A stretch of DNA of 64,000 nt from Micromonospora sp. WMMA1947 (GCF_027497355.1 NZ_CP114909.1:5843501-5907500); one strand, 5' to 3'; counted from the stretch's first letter, positions 17,545-25,237 are shown. Made by a program: numbers and translations. Notes: generated by a model not told the origin, from the letters alone.

Positions 17545-17966
17545 CGCATCCTCCGGTCGATCAGGAAGATCACCTCGTCGAGCCGGGCCATCGCTGCCGC
17601 ACACAGCCGGACGGCCTCAGCGGCCCAATCGGGCAGCCGGCCGGTGGCGTTGAACGCCGCAGCTGCCTGGTTGACGTTGTTGCCGAACATCGCCACGGCG
17701 CGGCGAGCGGCGAACAACTCGTGCTGCAGATCGCGCAGGTCACCGGTCACACCACCGGGCGCCTGCCGAGCGGACGCGGCGGCGACGGCGGCCTTGGCGG
17801 CGTAGCCGGTTGGGGTCAGTTGCGCAGCGGCCGCCGCCGCGTCGATCGCGGCCTTCTCGTCGTCGGACAGCCTGAGCAACACGGCGTGCGTGCGAGCCGG
17901 TCGGTTGTGCGCGCGGTGCCGCACCTTTCGAGGCGGGGCGGGCTGATCGCTGTCCATCGTCGCCAC
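17541..17966 (-). CDS. MobC-like relaxosome accessory protein
   Basis: This 141-residue protein has an Arg/Pro-rich N-terminus, a ribbon-helix-helix-like segment (VLLRLSDDEKAAIDAAAAAA, about 29-48) and a C-terminal helical domain with FGNNVNQAAAAFN. The last stretch is the hallmark of MobC relaxosome proteins. It should bind oriT and help melt the DNA for the relaxase. The GTG at 17966 is the longest start; an ATG three codons later is an alternative. It is first in the leftward mobilisation operon, and its stop overlaps the relaxase start (GTGA). The candidate oriT begins 91 bases upstream. Confidence 0.82.
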   Translation of the reverse strand: MATMDSDQPAPPRKVRHRAHNRPARTHAVLLRLSDDEKAAIDAAAAAAQLTPTGYAAKAAVAAASARQAPGGVTGDLRDLQHELFAARRAVAMFGNNVNQAAAAFNATGRLPDWAAEAVRLCAAAMARLDEVIFLIDRRMR

Positions 17967-18052
17967 TGTGCGTCCCAGGCGTTGCCGGCGACGTCAGCGC
18001 CAGCGGCTACCGGCGCCGGCCAGGGCGACGCGCGGGGCGCGGCCCGCCCCAA

Positions 18053-18382
18053 TTGCCGATCTGCGACCGCGCCCGGTCGCAGATCGATAAGCAATGGCCA
18101 TATCTTGCTGCGACCGCCGTCGAGCAGGACCTCGCGCAGCTCGACGAAGACATCCGGCAGCAGCAGACATCTGTGGCAGCTGGCTCACCGGGTCCACGCC
18201 TTCGTCGACGAACAGGAAGCCTTGGCCCGAGCCCGGCCACATCCAGCACGCCGGCCAGCAACGCGGCATCCCCACGACCGGCCTTGCCGCGAACGCCGCT
18301 GGTGAGCTGGCCGAGCACACCGCCGCCGCGCTCGCCGCCTACCGCGAACTCACCGGCCAACCCGCGGCCCAGCCCTCGCTGA
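18053..18382 (+). pseudogene. Possible decayed coding region around oriT
   Basis: This stretch lies in the 421-base gap between mobC and the PIN gene. Protein-like segments occur in three successive plus-strand frames: one around QIDKQWPYLAATAVEQDLAQ (from about 18086), one around AHRVHAFVDEQEALARA (about 18180-18235), and one around GELAEHTAAALAAYRELTGQ (about 18302-18361). Together they look like one helical protein of about 110 residues interrupted by two frameshifts. No family is recognised and no ribosome site is evident, so this may be coincidence in Ala-rich frames. Confidence 0.3.
18057..18116 (+). other. Candidate oriT with inverted repeat and nic-like site
   Basis: Arms of 13 bases, CGATCTGCGACCG (18057-18069) and CGGTCGCAGATCG (18074-18086), pair perfectly around the loop CGCC. 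Twenty-one bases further on, TATCTTG-C (18101-18108) resembles the RP4-type nic consensus ATCCTG-C. Immediately after it, CTGCGACCG (18108-18116) repeats the hairpin arm. The site lies just upstream of mobC and the relaxase gene, where oriT is expected. The 21-base gap between hairpin and nic-like site is longer than in classical oriTs. The hairpin alone could also be a terminator. Confidence 0.5.
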
Positions 18383-18387
18383 GGGCG

Positions 18388-19221
18388 TCAGCTCTCGTCC
18401 TTCTTCTTCCGGTAGTCGTCCGGCAGCGCGCGGACCTGCATGTCCATGTGCTCGGCGCGCAACTGCATGCCGAGGTCGCCGGTGACGACGCGAGCGCCGC
18501 CCGCGCAGAGGACGTCGAGGTCCGTCGCGCAGCGCAGGATCGCCAGGTCGGCGTCCGGGCCGCGGTCCTCAGTCTGGGTCCACACCTCGAGCGTAGCCGT
18601 ATGGTTGGCGCGAATCGACGCGGACTCTCCTGGGCGGCCGGCGAGGGTCTGCTGTAGAAAACGCACGGCTTTGGTGGCGCTCTCGGCGAGGAACCCGTTG
18701 CCGTACTTCTGCCGGTCGAGCTCGTCGACGACCCGCAGGGGCACGACGAGGCGCGCCGTCCTCTCTGTCTCCTTCCAGCCGCGCAGCACGCTGGGCCAGT
18801 CGATCTGATCAGGCCGCTGCCAGGTGTGGAAGACGTTCGTATCGAGGATCAGCGGCAGGCCCGGCCGGGCGGCGAGCTTCGTCAAGGCATCGAGTTCGGC
18901 GCGTGCCAGATCGAGCTCTCGGATCACGTCGCTGATGACCCGCCCGTACGCCTCGTTGCTCGCTCGGATGACCTCGGCCGGAGCCGGCGGCGCGGGCACC
19001 GGGCCGAGAGTCAGCAGGTGCCAGTAGGCGTCGCCGCGGACGGCACCTGCAAGGTCGGGCTCGGCGAAGCACGTGCGCAGCTGGTTGTAGGTCTTCTCTA
19101 CGGCGCCGATGTAGGCGTGGAAGCAGCCGTAGGTCCCGCCCTGGGCGTTGACCCAATCGTTCTTGGCGGTGCGCAGCACCTCGTCAGCACGGTCGAGGGT
19201 GACCCCGGGAAGCAGTCTCAC
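18388..19221 (-). CDS. PIN-domain protein (putative RNase) with helical N-terminus
   Basis: A GTG at 19221, preceded by GGAAGGA eight bases upstream, gives 277 residues. An N-terminal helical region of about 125 residues leads to a PIN domain. The expected acidic residues are visible in LILDTNVF, VVDELD, the DADLAIL segment and VVTGDLGM, so a metal-dependent RNase active site looks complete. Residue order fits a stand-alone PIN-like protein with its own sensor domain. It lacks the small antitoxin partner expected of a VapBC pair. It sits between oriT and the CD-NTase cassette, so it may be an anti-plasmid or anti-phage nuclease; this is inference. Confidence 0.7.
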   Translation of the reverse strand: MRLLPGVTLDRADEVLRTAKNDWVNAQGGTYGCFHAYIGAVEKTYNQLRTCFAEPDLAGAVRGDAYWHLLTLGPVPAPPAPAEVIRASNEAYGRVISDVIRELDLARAELDALTKLAARPGLPLILDTNVFHTWQRPDQIDWPSVLRGWKETERTARLVVPLRVVDELDRQKYGNGFLAESATKAVRFLQQTLAGRPGESASIRANHTATLEVWTQTEDRGPDADLAILRCATDLDVLCAGGARVVTGDLGMQLRAEHMDMQVRALPDDYRKKKDES

Positions 19222-19382
19222 GTTGGCGATCCTTCCACCCCAGACGCCCAAGAGTCTCTACGTACACCGGTACGCCCGCGGCGACTTGGTCGCACCTAGA
19301 CCTGAAGATAGAAGCTTTCCAGCCTCGACGCCCGCTCGCAGTTCCGGTGACCTGCCGTTCGGCGGCCGAGACCCGGCTTGAT

Positions 19383-20018
19383 CTAGCCGGTGACGTCCTG
19401 AATGGCCTCGTAGAACTCGGGGTCGTTGGTTCGAGGTATCAGCGCGTTCCGGTTTCCGGACCACAGGTCTGTCCGCAACGGGAAGGTGCACGTGGTGCGC
19501 CATCGTCGCCGCCCCCAGCGTTGCGGCAGGACCAGCACCTCCACGCTGGCGCTGTAGGGACCGTCCCTCAGCTGGGTCTCGGGAGTGTCCCACTGGAACT
19601 CGATCACCCGCTCAACCGACTTGCGGCCCTCGACGGCAAACGGCATGGCGTACTGCCGATGCTTGTCCGATTCGGGGTAGACAGACCCGTGGAAGGCGAT
19701 CCAGAGCATGCGTTTGGGCAGCGCCTTGTGGTCCGCGGAGTTCTCGCCGCCGGCGCCGCCGCTCAGGCGCAGCTTGATGTCGGCGACCACGAGGCAGGCG
19801 GGGGCAGGGTTATGGAAGACCAACGGTATGTCGAGCACGATCTTGTTACTGGTGATGGCGCCGCTGAACACATGCCCCGTCTCCACGCGCAGACGACCGC
19901 GGCGAACCTGCATCCACCAAAACGATGCGAGCGTGAAGATCAGCGCGGTAACGGAGATGGCCACAGGCGGAGTGATCCAGGCGTTGGTGGCTCCGAGGAG
20001 TGGAAGCGCGGCATCCAT
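19383..20018 (-). CDS. Single-TM membrane protein of unknown function
   Basis: I use the ATG at 20018 (211 residues); a TTG at 20045 would add nine. One clear membrane helix (about residues 17-37, ITPPVAISVTALIFTLASFW) is followed by a basic stop-transfer segment (QVRRGRLRV) and a soluble domain of about 170 residues rich in beta-strand patterns. No catalytic motif or known family is recognised. The orientation suggests a short N-terminus outside and the large domain inside, by the positive-inside rule. It is on the same strand as the PIN gene but separated by 161 bases. It has no obvious partner. Confidence 0.55.
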   Translation of the reverse strand: MDAALPLLGATNAWITPPVAISVTALIFTLASFWWMQVRRGRLRVETGHVFSGAITSNKIVLDIPLVFHNPAPACLVVADIKLRLSGGAGGENSADHKALPKRMLWIAFHGSVYPESDKHRQYAMPFAVEGRKSVERVIEFQWDTPETQLRDGPYSASVEVLVLPQRWGRRRWRTTCTFPLRTDLWSGNRNALIPRTNDPEFYEAIQDVTG

Positions 20019-20466
20019 GTGCTGAAGTGTCTCGGGCGCCCGCAAATTGGTCGCGGAAGGGCCCGCGCCGTCGAGCTGCTGCTTACAGACCCCTGACCGG
20101 CATACTGCGCCGACCGGTGGTGTTGCGCCGACCCGGGCTCGGCGACCGGGACGCTCCAGGTCTACACCGGCAGCGCCATTGATACCGCCGACGGAAGCTG
20201 ATCACTGAGCGCAACGTACCTGGAGAACTCGCACCAGTTGAATACGCGAGGCTGCCAGTCTCCCCGTACCCCACCGGGCACGGGCCCGCCCCCGCCCCCC
20301 GAGGCTGCGGAAGAGTTGCTCGGGCACTAAGGGTGTCGGTGATCCCATCCATACTTAAGTCCGAGTGCAGCGATAGTCAGTGACCGTCGCTCTTCCGCGG
20401 CACGTGTGGCCGGGAAGGAACCCACCGGGGGTGTGCACCCTCTTGGTCGCTAGCGAACGGGGAGAG
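20019..20466. other. Intergenic stretch with remnant sequence upstream of the SLATT gene
   Basis: No convincing gene is seen in these 448 bases. They contain the left copy of a 39-base sequence that recurs after the CD-NTase gene (20222-20260). There is also a coding-like tail ending at about 20202 (residues GTLQVYTGSAIDTADGS in one plus frame) that may be a gene remnant. The promoter of the SLATT gene should lie in the last 150 bases. Confidence 0.45.
20222..20260 (+). repeat. 39-bp imperfect direct repeat, left copy
   Basis: It shares GGAGAACTCGCAC, GAATACGC and CTGCCAGTC, in the same order and spacing, with 22692-22730: at least 30 of 39 bases are identical. The two copies bracket the SLATT and CD-NTase genes, 2.47 kb apart. 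In one frame both read GELAxxEYAxLPV, so they may be pieces of one duplicated gene end. Confidence 0.6.
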
Positions 20467-21069
20467 ATGGCGACAGACCCCGCCGTCAAGACAGAGCGAG
20501 ACGAGTACCTGTTGGCCCAGGTGCGGGAGACGTTCGGTCGTGTGGTCTACGGCCACAAGACCCACGAGAAGCAAGCCGACCTATGCTTCCGGAAGCATTG
20601 CAGCCAGCAGGCTGCACTTGTCGTCTTCACGGCGGCCAGCGCCGGCACGTTCCTCGCGGCGCTGCTCGGGAACTTCGTGAGCCCGCAGATCGCCAGCCTC
20701 GTCACGTCGTTCATCGCCCTGATCGTCACAGCGCTGACCCTCGCGACGAAGAGCTTCAAGTTCGGCGAGGAGTCCGAGGCGCACCGCGACATCGCCTCGC
20801 GCCTGTGGGACGTGCGCGAGTCGTACCTGTCTCTGATCGCCGACCTGATGTCCGGCGCGACGTCGGCGTCCGATGCCCGTGAGCGCCGTGACAGGCTCCA
20901 AGAGGCTACGCGTACGGCTTACGCCGACGCGCCCAGGACCACATCCAAGGCATATGGCAAGGCGCAGGACGGACTTAAGAACAACGAGGAGCTGACGTTC
21001 ACGTCGCGCGAGATCGACCTCTTCCTCCCGGAGGCCCTCCGGCTCAACGAGAGTGAGGCGGCCGCATGA
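20467..21069 (+). CDS. SLATT-domain membrane effector
   Basis: The ATG at 20467 follows a GGGGAG site and gives 200 residues. An N-terminal helix precedes two closely spaced membrane segments (about 49-68 and 75-95) with a short loop. Then comes a cytosolic helical region (EAHRDIASRLWDVRESYLSLIADL) characteristic of SLATT proteins. SLATT proteins are predicted pore-forming or membrane-disrupting effectors paired with SMODS-type nucleotide cyclases. The stop overlaps the ATG of the CD-NTase gene (ATGA at 21066-21069), so synthesis is coupled. The expected action is membrane depolarisation when the partner makes its nucleotide signal. Confidence 0.85.
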   Translation: MATDPAVKTERDEYLLAQVRETFGRVVYGHKTHEKQADLCFRKHCSQQAALVVFTAASAGTFLAALLGNFVSPQIASLVTSFIALIVTALTLATKSFKFGEESEAHRDIASRLWDVRESYLSLIADLMSGATSASDARERRDRLQEATRTAYADAPRTTSKAYGKAQDGLKNNEELTFTSREIDLFLPEALRLNESEAAA

Positions 21070-22355
21070 AGGTCTCGGAGATCTTCGACACCCTTCTCGA
21101 GAACCTGAAGGTCGGCGACGCCAGCACCACGATCGCCGCGCGTCGGGATGAGATCACTAAGGCGCTGAACAAGGACTTCAGGTCGGTCGAGGGATCCACC
21201 GCGAACCGGCTAATGGTGGGCTCCTACGGGCGACACACGGCGATCCGTGGGGTGTCCGACCTCGACATGATCTACATCCTCCCGGCCAGCCTCCGCTCGA
21301 GCTACGACAGCGAGACTGGGCCGCGAAGGATCCTCAACCGCGTCCGGGATGACCTGAAGGCTCGTTATCCCAACACCGAGATCCAGGTCGACCAGTGCGT
21401 CGTGCGGGTCCAGTTCACCAGCAACAAGTTCAAGTTCGAGGTTCAGCCGGCCTTCGAGAACGCTGACGGCACCTTTGACTACCCGGACACGAAGTCCGAG
21501 AGCTGGAAGGTCACCAAGCCGCGCCACGAGATCACGGCGACCAAGGACTGCAACGATCGCACGTCGAAGAACATGCGCCACCTCGCTCGGATGGCCCGGG
21601 CGTGGAAGGACACGAACGGCGTGGTCATGGGCGGCCTGCTTATCGACACGCTGGTACATCGGTTCTTCTCGACCACCACCGAGTACGACGACAAGGGGTC
21701 TCTCTGGTTCGACTTTATGGTCCGGGACTTCTTCAAGTTCCTTGCGGAGGAGCCTGACAAGGACTACTACCTCGCGCTGGGCAGCAACCAGCGTGCCACG
21801 GTGAAGAAGCGGTTCCAGCCGAAGGCGAAGAAGGCATACAACCGGTGCCTCGAGGCTATCGCCGACGGGGGCAAGGCATCTGCGAACAAGAAGTGGCGCG
21901 AGGTGTTCGGTACGGCGGTTCCGCTTGAGACCACCAAGTCCGCCCGGTCGTTCAGCGACACGGAGGAGTTCATCGAGAACCTGTTCCCCGTCAACATCGG
22001 ACACTCGGTGACGATCGACTGCGAGGTCACGCAGAACGGCTGGCGACCGACCCTGCTGCGGATGATGCTCCGCGATCGGACTCCGCTCCTCGCGAACAAG
22101 GGCCTCGACTTCACGATCATCGAGTGCAGCGTCCCGGAGCCGTATGACGTGAAGTGGAAGGTGCTGAACCGAGGGGACGAGGCCGAGCGCCGGAACAACA
22201 TCCGCGGCCAGATCATCTCGTCGAGCCGCCCCGGCGTGAGGCACGAACGAACCAGCTTCCGTGGGGAGCACGTCGTCGAGTGCTACATCGTCAAGGACGG
22301 GATCGTGGTCGCACGGGACGTCATCGACGTGCCAATCAGCACCAGTGCGGCATAG
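21066..22355 (+). CDS. SMODS/CD-NTase nucleotidyltransferase with C-terminal AGS-C-like sensor
   Basis: The 429-residue protein is a CBASS-type cyclic-oligonucleotide synthase. Its nucleotidyltransferase core has G52-S53 in VGSYGRHTAI and the metal-binding D65 and D67 in SDLDMIYIL. The third acidic position appears to be Glu125 (FKFEVQPAF), where many relatives have Asp. A helical middle domain follows. The last 115 residues or so (from VTIDCEVTQNGWRP) look like the AGS-C sensor, predicted to bind nucleotides. Thus sensor and synthase are in one chain, with the SLATT protein encoded immediately upstream as effector. Such two-gene units are predicted to cause abortive infection on phage attack. 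Confidence 0.87.
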   Translation: MKVSEIFDTLLENLKVGDASTTIAARRDEITKALNKDFRSVEGSTANRLMVGSYGRHTAIRGVSDLDMIYILPASLRSSYDSETGPRRILNRVRDDLKARYPNTEIQVDQCVVRVQFTSNKFKFEVQPAFENADGTFDYPDTKSESWKVTKPRHEITATKDCNDRTSKNMRHLARMARAWKDTNGVVMGGLLIDTLVHRFFSTTTEYDDKGSLWFDFMVRDFFKFLAEEPDKDYYLALGSNQRATVKKRFQPKAKKAYNRCLEAIADGGKASANKKWREVFGTAVPLETTKSARSFSDTEEFIENLFPVNIGHSVTIDCEVTQNGWRPTLLRMMLRDRTPLLANKGLDFTIIECSVPEPYDVKWKVLNRGDEAERRNNIRGQIISSSRPGVRHERTSFRGEHVVECYIVKDGIVVARDVIDVPISTSAA

Positions 22356-22550
22356 CGCTACAGAGCGGTGATGCTCGTCGTTACTGGTCGGCGGTCGGAA
22401 AGCCGGGCTCTGTGCGGAGAGTCGGGCATACTCGCGTTCACCACCGACCAGGCCGCGCACGTGGGCACGTGGTACACCGCCCCCGCGCGGACCCGTCAGC
22501 CGCGCCACCCGCAACGATCTCGGCCAGCAGGTCCTCCGCGCCGGCGACTG

Positions 22551-22637
22551 CTGCGCAAGCTGCTCGACGATTGCCTGCGGATCTTGGGCCCCGATCACCC
22601 CGACACCCTGACCACCCGCCACAACCTCGCTTACTGA
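22551..22637 (+). pseudogene. Remnant of a TPR-repeat protein
   Basis: Twenty-eight codons ending in a stop read as one tetratricopeptide unit: LDDCLRILGPDHPDTLTTRH. This is nearly the consensus of the repeat found in actinobacterial NB-ARC/TPR regulators. No neighbouring repeat or start is present, so this is a leftover of a larger deleted gene. Confidence 0.6.
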
Positions 22638-22691
22638 CGCGGCATGGCGAAGAGGTCCGATCACAATCTGTAACAGCGGCTGGCTGATAGC

Positions 22692-22730
22692 GGAGAACTC
22701 GCACAGAACGAATACGCAACCCTGCCAGTC
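22692..22730 (+). repeat. 39-bp imperfect direct repeat, right copy
   Basis: This is the right-hand partner of 20222-20260, with the same three identical blocks at the same spacing. It lies 337 bases after the CD-NTase stop and overlaps the start of a further gene remnant. Confidence 0.6.
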
Positions 22731-22824
22731 CGCACCGACGCCGGTGGTAGCCGACGCGCTCGGCTACCACCAGACCAGCACCGCCCGCCAGGTCGCCAAC
22801 GCAGGCGGCACGTGGAGCCGCTAG
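22726..22824 (+). pseudogene. C-terminal remnant, recombinase-like
   Basis: The frame ending TAG at 22822-22824 reads VVADALGYHQTSTARQVANA then GGTWSR. This resembles, from memory, the end of actinobacterial recombinase or mobile-element proteins with a helix-turn-helix. There is no start or upstream coding continuity. With the TPR remnant and the 39-base repeat it marks the 626-base stretch 22356-22981 as a scar of past insertions and deletions. Confidence 0.35.
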
Positions 22825-22981
22825 GCACTCGATCGAGCCGGGCCAGATAGAGGCCTGGGTCTCGGGTCAGCTCCCGGCGGTAGCGGTGCACCCGGCTCCT
22901 GAGCGAGCCCGGTACGCACTCTGCCGGCAGGGGATGGACCATGTCTACTTCTCGCCCGGCCTCCCGGAGCGGCTCGCTGAC

Positions 22982-23575
22982 CTAATCCGCCTCGACGCCG
23001 CCTGACAACCCGTCCACGGCGCCCGGCTCGCAGGGGTCTTTGTCCGATTTCCTCAGCACCTTATCCTTGATATTCTTCAGCCCAGGTACGACCCTTTCGT
23101 CCAGCAGCTTCTTGGCGTGGGGAGCCGCCTTGTAGATTCCATAGGCCGAACCCGCCAGAACGGCAAGGCCAGCGGCCGCGACACCAGCCTTTTTCCCGCT
23201 GGATGTCGCATTCGCGGCATTGTCGACGACGGTATCCGCATCGACGCCGATGTCGTTGGCAACCGTCTTGGCCACTCGCTTCGCCGCCCTCGCCGCGGAG
23301 ACCGCCTCCTGGGCCTTGCGCTTGAGGTCGTCGGTGACGTGCAGTTCGTCGACGATCGCGTCATCCCAAGTTCTGGTCGTCCAGTCCCGGTTGTACCAGC
23401 TATAGCCGCCGGGGCCGCGGTGATAGTCCTTCTCGAACGCGTATTTCGCCCCCTTTTCGGTCACTCCGTAGGCGCCCGGAGCACCTTCCAGGTAGCCCAG
23501 CTCCTTCAGGATCACGTTCATTACCTGGCTGGTCACTCCATAGAGCTGTCCCAGTGCAGTGGCAGATTTACTCAC
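22982..23575 (-). CDS. Winged-helix protein with C-terminal membrane segment
   Basis: From the GTG at 23575 the product has 197 residues. Residues 1-50 look like a winged-helix or phage-type DNA-binding module (SATALGQLYGVTSQVMNVIL, then an LGYLEGAPGAYGVTEKGAKYA wing). A Tyr/Trp-rich segment follows (about 51-70). A helical linker of about 75 residues leads to one membrane helix near residues 128-150 (AGVAAAGLAVLAGSAYGIY) and a charged tail. A DNA-binding domain tied to the membrane suggests a signalling or replication-anchoring role. No close family is recognised. No strong ribosome site precedes the start, so it may be leaderless. Confidence 0.6.
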   Translation of the reverse strand: MSKSATALGQLYGVTSQVMNVILKELGYLEGAPGAYGVTEKGAKYAFEKDYHRGPGGYSWYNRDWTTRTWDDAIVDELHVTDDLKRKAQEAVSAARAAKRVAKTVANDIGVDADTVVDNAANATSSGKKAGVAAAGLAVLAGSAYGIYKAAPHAKKLLDERVVPGLKNIKDKVLRKSDKDPCEPGAVDGLSGGVEAD

Positions 23576-23602
23576 GTTCGAAGATGTTACTGACGGCGCT
23601 CA

Positions 23603-23896
23603 ATGCGGGCGGCAGACAGCCGAACCAGCTCGGGCCTGGCGCACGGCGCGGTGATGGCCAGCCGCCTGGTGGAGGCCTTCCACGAACGGTCGAAGGTGGC
23701 GGCGGAGACGGTGCTCGGTGTCCCGGTCCAGCGACTCACGACGGCGATCAGCCGGGCGGTGCTGCTACCCGATGAAGCCGTCACCACCGCCGCCACGGAC
23801 CTCGGCGTCGTCGCGATGGAGGCGATGGGCGCGTACGCGGCAGACAGCTTGTACCGGCCGAAGGAGGTGCCGCACGGCCCTGACCGGGGGCGCTGA
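23603..23896 (+). pseudogene. Coding-like remnant, unknown
   Basis: One plus-strand frame reads as a plausible helical protein end, with segments such as MASRLVEAFHERSKVAAETV and DLGVVAMEAMGAYAADSLYR. It lacks a ribosome site and a good start. It lies in the 594-base stretch 23576-24169, where I see no intact gene. It is either a small uncharacterised gene or a fragment. Confidence 0.3.
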
Positions 23897-24169
23897 GCGC
23901 CAGGGCCAACGGCCGGTCGCCAGCAACCAATGCGAATCCAGCAGCACCAGCAGGTCGCGACGGACCGCCCGCCGTGGGCAGCCACTCGCGACGATCGGCC
24001 GGCCGGTCGGCTTGGCTCTGACGCTGAAGCGCGCTGCCGGCATCGAGAGGCGTCGACCGGATGACGATCCCGCAGCCTGAAGGACCTATCCGGTAGCGGC
24101 CCGGTCGGATTCTTCGGCAACGCAGCGGACATCATCTCGGAAGCCGCTGCCTGGTATCCCGACACCTAC

Positions 24170-24349
24170 TCACGGGAAGCCTCGGAACACCCCGTCCGGG
24201 TCCGCCGCGTCGGCGAACTCGAAGAAGTCCATGTTGCCGATCGAGAGGTTGTCCTCGACGCTCCACATCTCAGCCGGTAAGACCCGGAACCAGCGACCCG
24301 GCTCGTGGACCAGGTCCAGCGCGCAGGGCGTGTCCGGCAGGGTCAACAT
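24170..24349 (-). pseudogene. DUF6924-like C-terminal fragment
   Basis: From an ATG at 24349 there are 59 residues with EPGRWFRVLPAEMWSVEDNL followed by SIGNMDFFEFADAADPDGVF. This matches, from memory, the C-terminal half of DUF6924 proteins, which are usually well over 100 residues. The N-terminal half is absent, so I treat it as a truncated copy. It could still be expressed as a short protein. It ends just before the remnant region on the left. Confidence 0.5.
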
Positions 24350-24549
24350 CGATGCAGTCTTGCAGCAGCGGGATGGGTTCCTCCGATCCGTGCCCAGCGC
24401 TACCGGTACTGCTGGTTGTCTGCTACCACGTCGGCGGTAGCGCGCCCGGAAATGGTCGGCCGGGATCGTCGTGTCAGGGCATGCCAATTGGTGCCTCGAC
24501 AGCCGGTCGCCTCGGCGTCCACTCCCCTCACCCTGGAGGATTGGGCAAG

Positions 24550-24801
24550 ATGATCACCAGCTCGCTGACCCACGAGGAACTGCTGCGACTCCCCGCGATT
24601 GTCGACCTGTCCACCGCTGCTCGCGCCCTGGGCGTCGGGCGGACGAAGGCCTACGAGCTCGCGAAGCAGGACGTGTTTCCGTGTCCGGTGCTTCGGATCG
24701 GGACGTCCTACCGCGTACGCACCGCAGACCTGCTGAGGCTGGTCGGCATCGACCGGCACGGCGCCGATCAGGAGGACTCATCGGACCGGACGCGCGGTTG
24801 A
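24550..24801 (+). CDS. Excisionase-like helix-turn-helix protein
   Basis: An ATG at 24550, nine bases after GGAGGA (24535-24540), gives 83 residues. The core (IVDLSTAARALGVGRTKAYELAKQ, then FPCPVLRIGTSYRVRTADLL) is the MerR/AlpA-type winged helix of excisionases (Xis). Such proteins bend DNA at the attachment site and bias the integrase towards excision. It ends one base before the convergent stop of the ribbon-helix-helix-like gene and lies 436 bases from the integrase start, the usual arrangement in actinobacterial integrative elements. Confidence 0.82.
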   Translation: MITSSLTHEELLRLPAIVDLSTAARALGVGRTKAYELAKQDVFPCPVLRIGTSYRVRTADLLRLVGIDRHGADQEDSSDRTRG

Positions 24802-25029
24802 TCAGTCGGTTTGCCCTGACTCCTGCGGCACAGCCCATCCCGGTCGATACCGCCCGGCGAGCACGTCGTCGACGAGCAGCGCGACAATCCCGGACGGCGT
24901 GAGATCGGGCCGCATCACCGCCAGCCTCTCCATCTCCGAAGGCGTGAGCCGGATCTTGACTTGCTGATCCCGCTTCTCGCGCGCCGGCAACGGCGGCAGG
25001 TTCTCGGCGACAGGACGCTGTCGCGGCAT
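24802..25029 (-). CDS. Small ribbon-helix-helix-like regulator
   Basis: This 75-residue protein has a Pro/Arg-rich N-terminus and a core VKIRLTPSEMERLAVMRPDL then TPSGIVALLVDDVLAGRY. That is a beta-strand followed by two helices, as in Arc/MetJ-type DNA-binding proteins. It is transcribed away from the integrase gene, and the 208-base gap between them contains a perfect palindrome that it might bind. It abuts the excisionase gene tail to tail. It is a plausible repressor of integrase or excisionase expression; this role is inferred from position and fold only. Confidence 0.6.
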   Translation of the reverse strand: MPRQRPVAENLPPLPAREKRDQQVKIRLTPSEMERLAVMRPDLTPSGIVALLVDDVLAGRYRPGWAVPQESGQTD

Positions 25030-25140
25030 GCCTCAACTCCTCGGCGAACTCTCGAACGGCTAGATGACGAGTCGAGGTTCCCACATTCCACGTCGCCTAT
25101 CACCAACCGCCATCTCACACACCAACCCGGGACCACATCT

Positions 25141-25161
25141 TGGTACCGCTTTTCGGTACCA
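25141..25161. promoter_or_regulatory. Palindromic operator upstream of integrase
   Basis: TGGTACCG (25141-25148) and CGGTACCA (25154-25161) form a perfect 8-base inverted repeat around CTTTT. It lies 76 bases before the integrase GTG and 111 bases from the start of the divergent ribbon-helix-helix-like gene. Its position in a divergent promoter region and its symmetry suggest a repressor binding site. Confidence 0.5.
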
Positions 25162-25237
25162 TTACAACAAGTGCGCAGTAGCTTCACGCACGGAAGCAGG
25201 GCTCAGCCCATCCCTCCCTAGAAGGAACAGGACCGAC

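Noticed and set aside
21210..22664. 484-codon minus frame opposite the CD-NTase gene
   Set aside because: Antisense of a gene with clear catalytic motifs; Arg/Val-rich shadow composition.
22661..22942. 93-codon minus frame after the CD-NTase gene
   Set aside because: Arg/Pro/Ser-rich shadow; the plus strand carries better evidence of remnants here.
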